Positions 61,515 through 64,000 of a DNA stretch of 64,000 nt are shown in pieces. Below the pieces are notes generated by a model. That model saw nothing but the letters and a program-made list of their open reading frames with translations. It did not search any database and had not been told where the DNA came from. The number at the start of each line of letters is the position of its first letter. Within the stretch, counting starts at the first letter, position 1. A program made the position numbers and the translations under genes. This DNA comes from DASUPK01 sp963695805 (GTDB taxonomy: Bacteria > Actinomycetota > Thermoleophilia > Solirubrobacterales > 70-9), in NCBI GenBank assembly GCA_963695805.1, contig CAVOHV010000012.1, positions 61,282 through 125,281 of the forward strand, in the 5' to 3' direction.

Positions 61515-62723
61515 CTAGGGCTGCGTGCTGGAGTTCGAGTCCTGCACGTGGGCGGGACGATCACCGAGCTTGACGGTGACGTCCCTCTGCTGACCGTCCC
61601 GCCAGACGGTGAGGGTGAGGTCGTCGCCGGGCTTGTGCCCGTTGACCGCCGAGATCACGTCGTCCATGCCGGTGATCTGCTTCCCGTCGACCTTGGTGAT
61701 GATGTCGCCGCCGATCGGGATGGTCTGTCCACCGATCGTCGCCTGCCCGGTGGCGCCGTTGATGCCGGCGTCGTCCGCGGGACCGCCGTTCAGCACCTGC
61801 TCGATCAGCACACCCTGCTGAACCGGCAGGTTGAGGGCCTGGGCGATGCTGGGGGTGATGTCGCCGCCCGAGAGACCGAGGTAGGCGCGGTGGACCTCAC
61901 CGCCGCTCTCGAGCTGCGAGACGACATCGGCCGCGGTCTTGATCGGGACCGCGAACCCGACGCCCTCGTTCCCGCCGCTCTGGCTCTCGATCTGTGAGTT
62001 GATCCCGATCACCTGACCGGCGCCATCGATCAGCGGGCCGCCGGAGTTGCCGGGGTTGATCGCGGCGTCAGTCTGGATGACGTCGCTGATGGAGAAGCCG
62101 TTGGGTGCCTGGATCTGGCGCTGGAGCGCGGAGACGATGCCGGTGGTGACGGTGCGATCGAGCCCGAAGGGGTTGCCGATCGCGACGACCGGGTCGCCGA
62201 CCTCCACCTTGGTGGAGTCGCCGAGCGGAAGTGGGTTGGCGCCCTCGGTGTTGTCGACCTTGAGCAGGGCGATGTCGGTGGATGGATCGGTCCCGAGGAT
62301 CTGGGCCTGCTGGGTGGCGCCGTCGCCGAGCTGAACGTCGACTCGCTTGGCGCCCTGGACGACGTGGGCGTTGGTGAGAATGTGGCCGTCGTTGTCGATC
62401 AGGAAGCCCGAGCCCGTGGCGGTGCTCTGCTGCTGCTGCGGGAAGCCGAAGGCCGACTGCGTCTGCTGCACGATCTGCGAATTGATGAAGGCGACACCCT
62501 GGGAGTCGCGCTGGTAGATGTCGTGGACCGTGAGCCCCTTGCTCGACGAGTTGCTGGCGGGCTTGGCGAGGGAAGCGGGAGCCACGACGGCGGACGACGA
62601 CGAGTCGTCCCCCGTGTCGACGACGCCGGCCTCGATCAGGATGAGGCCGCCGATCAGGACGACGAGCCCACCGCCGAGAGCGGATCCGAAGCTGGTTGAA
62701 AAGAATCTCTTGACGCTCTGCAC
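61515..62723 (-). CDS. HtrA/DegP-family serine protease with PDZ domain
   Basis: 402 aa from GTG 62723. One TM anchor at residues about 10-32 (FGSALGGGLVVLIGGLILIEAG). Protease triad: His in GHILTNAHVVQGA, Asp in DPSTDIALLKV, Ser in AAINPGNSGGPLIDGAG. PDZ at about 300-390 (YLGLSGGDITPSIAQALNLPVQQGVLIEQVLNGGPADDAGI...). Membrane-bound periplasm-side quality-control protease. A dyad GCTTA-N8-TAAGC (62746-62763) and a near-palindrome (62773-62788) precede the gene. Its stop directly abuts the SDR stop. Confidence 0.93.
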   Translation of the reverse strand: MQSVKRFFSTSFGSALGGGLVVLIGGLILIEAGVVDTGDDSSSSAVVAPASLAKPASNSSSKGLTVHDIYQRDSQGVAFINSQIVQQTQSAFGFPQQQQSTATGSGFLIDNDGHILTNAHVVQGAKRVDVQLGDGATQQAQILGTDPSTDIALLKVDNTEGANPLPLGDSTKVEVGDPVVAIGNPFGLDRTVTTGIVSALQRQIQAPNGFSISDVIQTDAAINPGNSGGPLIDGAGQVIGINSQIESQSGGNEGVGFAVPIKTAADVVSQLESGGEVHRAYLGLSGGDITPSIAQALNLPVQQGVLIEQVLNGGPADDAGINGATGQATIGGQTIPIGGDIITKVDGKQITGMDDVISAVNGHKPGDDLTLTVWRDGQQRDVTVKLGDRPAHVQDSNSSTQP

Positions 62724-62745
62724 GCAAGCCAGTGTGGGTGCAGGC

Positions 62746-62788
62746 GCTTAACCCTCTCTAAGCCCCCTCTACCGGTTCCTTAAGAAAC
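62746..62788. promoter_or_regulatory. Dyads upstream of the htrA-like gene
   Basis: GCTTA-N8-TAAGC at 62746-62763 and the near-palindrome GGTTCCTTAAGAAACC (one mismatched pair) at 62773-62788 sit 20-65 bp before the GTG start on the minus strand. They may be operators for stress control of the protease; not recognised as a known consensus. Confidence 0.4.
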
Positions 62789-62796
62789 CAGCATGA

Positions 62797-62860
62797 AACG
62801 GGTTGCTCCTCCATTAATCGGGTCGCTCCTGCGGAGCGCCCTCGCATGGACCCTCGCATC
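62797..62860. repeat. Dispersed hairpin element, copy 4 (compound, abuts trpC stop)
   Basis: A partial copy (AACGGGTTGCTCC, 62797-62809) is followed by a full variant: GGGTCGCTCC, loop, GGAGCGCCC, then CTCGCATGGACCCTCGCATC. The stem bases differ from copies 1-3 but still pair, which is compensatory. Its last two bases form part of the trpC stop (62859-62861). Confidence 0.65.
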
Positions 62861-63662
62861 AGAGGAAGTGCTCGCGCGTCGAGTCCTCGTCGGCGATCAA
62901 CTCCCTGACCTTGGCGGCGGGGTCGTCCGCGCGCATCAGCGCCTCCCCGACCAGCACGGCGTCGACACCGACTCGTTCGAGCTGCTCCAAGGTCGTGCGG
63001 TCCCCGATGCCGCTCTCGGAGACGACGGTCTTCCCGGCGGGGACGTCCGTGATCAGCTCGAAGGTGGTCTGGATGTCCACTTTGAAGTCCTCGAGGTTGC
63101 GATTGTTGATCCCGATCACGTCGGCTTCGAGGGTCAGAGCAGTCTCGAGCTCGGACTCCCTGTGGACCTCGACCAGGCAGTCGAGATCGAGGCCCCTGGC
63201 CTCGTCATACAGCTCGGCCAGCCTCTGACCGTCAAGCGCCGCCACGATCAGGAGGATCGCGTCCGCCCCGGCGAGGGCCGCCTCAAAGAGCTGATAGCGG
63301 TCGACGACGAAGTCCTTCTGGAGCACCGGCAGCTCGCAGGCTTCGCGGGCCTCGGTGAGGTCGGAGAGCGAGCCGCCGAAGTGAGCCTCCTCGGTGAGCA
63401 CCGACAGGGCCGCGGCCCCGCCCTGCTCGTAGGCCCGCGCAATTTCGGCAGCCTCGGCACCTTCTCGGATCTCGCCGGCGGAAGGTGAGCGGCGCTTGAA
63501 CTCGGCGATCACCGAGAGACCGGGCCGGCTCAGCGCCTCGCCAAAGGGCCGCTGCTCGGGTCGCTCGTCCAACCGGCGCTCCAGATCATCCAGCGGTACC
63601 TGAGCGCGTCGCCTCGCCACGCCCGCCCGCGCGGCAACGACCAGCTCTTCGATCATCTCCAT
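62859..63662 (-). CDS. trpC: Indole-3-glycerol phosphate synthase
   Basis: 267 aa from ATG 63662 (ATG 63656 also possible). Barrel start VIAEFKRRSPSAGEI (catalytic Lys), AALSVLTEEAHFGGSLSDLTEA, LPVLQKDFVVDRYQLFEAALAGADAILLIVAAL, GINNRNLEDFKVDIQTT, and the phosphate site VVSESGIGDRTTLEQLERVGVDAVLVGEALMRADDP. Closes the indole ring in the Trp pathway. Lies 33 bp after trpD. Confidence 0.96.
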   Translation of the reverse strand: MEMIEELVVAARAGVARRRAQVPLDDLERRLDERPEQRPFGEALSRPGLSVIAEFKRRSPSAGEIREGAEAAEIARAYEQGGAAALSVLTEEAHFGGSLSDLTEAREACELPVLQKDFVVDRYQLFEAALAGADAILLIVAALDGQRLAELYDEARGLDLDCLVEVHRESELETALTLEADVIGINNRNLEDFKVDIQTTFELITDVPAGKTVVSESGIGDRTTLEQLERVGVDAVLVGEALMRADDPAAKVRELIADEDSTREHFL

Positions 63663-63695
63663 CTCGTAGCGCTAGACCCTAGCTCGCATGCCGGC

Positions 63696-64000
63696 TCAGC
63701 CCGCGCCGGAGAGCTCGCGGGAGCGGGCAACCAGGCGCTCGAGCACGTCGCGTGCGGCCCCGGAGTCGATCGCCTGCGTCGCCTCAGAGACGCCCTCCGG
63801 AAGGTCCGCGGCGCCGCCGGCCACATAGATCGCAGCGCCCGCGTTGAGCACCGAGACGTCGCGCGCCGGACCAGCCTCCCCTCCGAGCACGGATCTGACG
63901 ACCGCGGCGTTCTCGGCCGGCTCACCGCCCGGGATCGCCTCGAGCGGCGCCGGCTGAAGCCCGAGCTCCTCGGCCTCGACGAACCACTCCTCGGTGCCCC
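63696..64000 (-). CDS. trpD: Anthranilate phosphoribosyltransferase (C-terminal part)
   Basis: The frame runs from the window edge to the stop at 63696-63698. The visible ~100 residues match the TrpD C-terminus: GTEEWFVEAEELGLQPAPLEAIPGGEPAENAAVVRSVL, then VSVLNAGAAIYVAGGAADLPEGVSEATQAIDSGAARDVLERLV (the NAxxAL-like and GxSEA helix segments). Transfers phosphoribose to anthranilate. The N-terminal two-thirds lie outside the window. Upstream of trpC on the same strand. Confidence 0.9.
   Translation of the reverse strand, partial: GTEEWFVEAEELGLQPAPLEAIPGGEPAENAAVVRSVLGGEAGPARDVSVLNAGAAIYVAGGAADLPEGVSEATQAIDSGAARDVLERLVARSRELSGAG

Noticed and set aside
1..64000. CRISPR array, tRNA or rRNA genes, insertion sequences
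   Set aside because: No regularly spaced repeats with spacers, no cloverleaf-like segments and no transposase or integrase motifs were noticed. The only dispersed repeats are the ~31-bp hairpins and intragenic tandem repeats.

Overview
The window is about 64 kb of high-GC DNA, packed with genes on both strands. No gap between genes exceeds about 160 bp, and I saw no tRNA, rRNA, CRISPR array, transposase or phage module. GTG starts, 1-4 bp start/stop overlaps, AGGAGG-type ribosome binding sites and the families present (DUF7144, DUF4235, DUF6325, GAP-family, cNMP-domain thioredoxin-reductase-like, AbiEi-DUF559 fusions) point to an actinobacterium. Thermoleophilia/Solirubrobacterales is my best guess; this is inference from family content, not a phylogeny.

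Layout. 0-9 kb: lipid and membrane genes (truncated diacylglycerol-kinase-like protein, LPG-synthase-like flippase, holin-phosphodiesterase fusion, SHOCT and DUF6325 proteins, ClC channel, large coiled-coil membrane protein, YjbQ, DUF389). Three of these are broken by single-base frameshifts. 9-12.7 kb: acyltransferase, ROK glucokinase and small membrane proteins. 12.7-23 kb: uvrA, two MFS transporters, a VOC protein, a K+ channel, a GAP-family protein, and an animal-type haem peroxidase translationally coupled to an F420-reductase-like protein. 23-30.4 kb: MMPL exporter diverging from a receiver / histidine kinase / LuxR-type regulator operon, then a cNMP-domain flavoprotein. 30.5-38.6 kb: uvrB, a TetR regulator with palindromic operator-like sites facing a secreted copper protein, a trypsin-like protease, and the rpsA-coaE-lytic transglycosylase operon. 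38.6-44.4 kb: a flavin oxidoreductase, then a same-strand row of ECF sigma factor with a membrane/Ser-Gly tail, a tiny Arg-rich protein, an ABC exporter and a degenerate Ser/Thr kinase. 44.4-56.5 kb: polA, AbiEi-DUF559 protein, malic enzyme, TIGR01777 epimerase, BrkB, ring-cleavage-type dioxygenase with esterase, PPi-type phosphofructokinase with a binding lipoprotein, TrmO. 56.3-64 kb: trpF-trpB-trpA and trpD-trpC on the same strand, separated by htrA and the opposing cfa-SDR pair.

The most notable points are: (i) the sigma / micro-ORF / ABC exporter / kinase row at 40.3-44.4 kb, a candidate small-protein export or signalling system; (ii) a dispersed hairpin element in four places, abutting the stop codons of uvrA and trpC, in the trpF leader, and in frame inside the cfa gene, with compensatory stem changes; (iii) ten inferred single-base indels in five membrane or secreted protein genes while long housekeeping genes are intact; (iv) repeated palindromes around the TetR/copper-protein divergent promoter.
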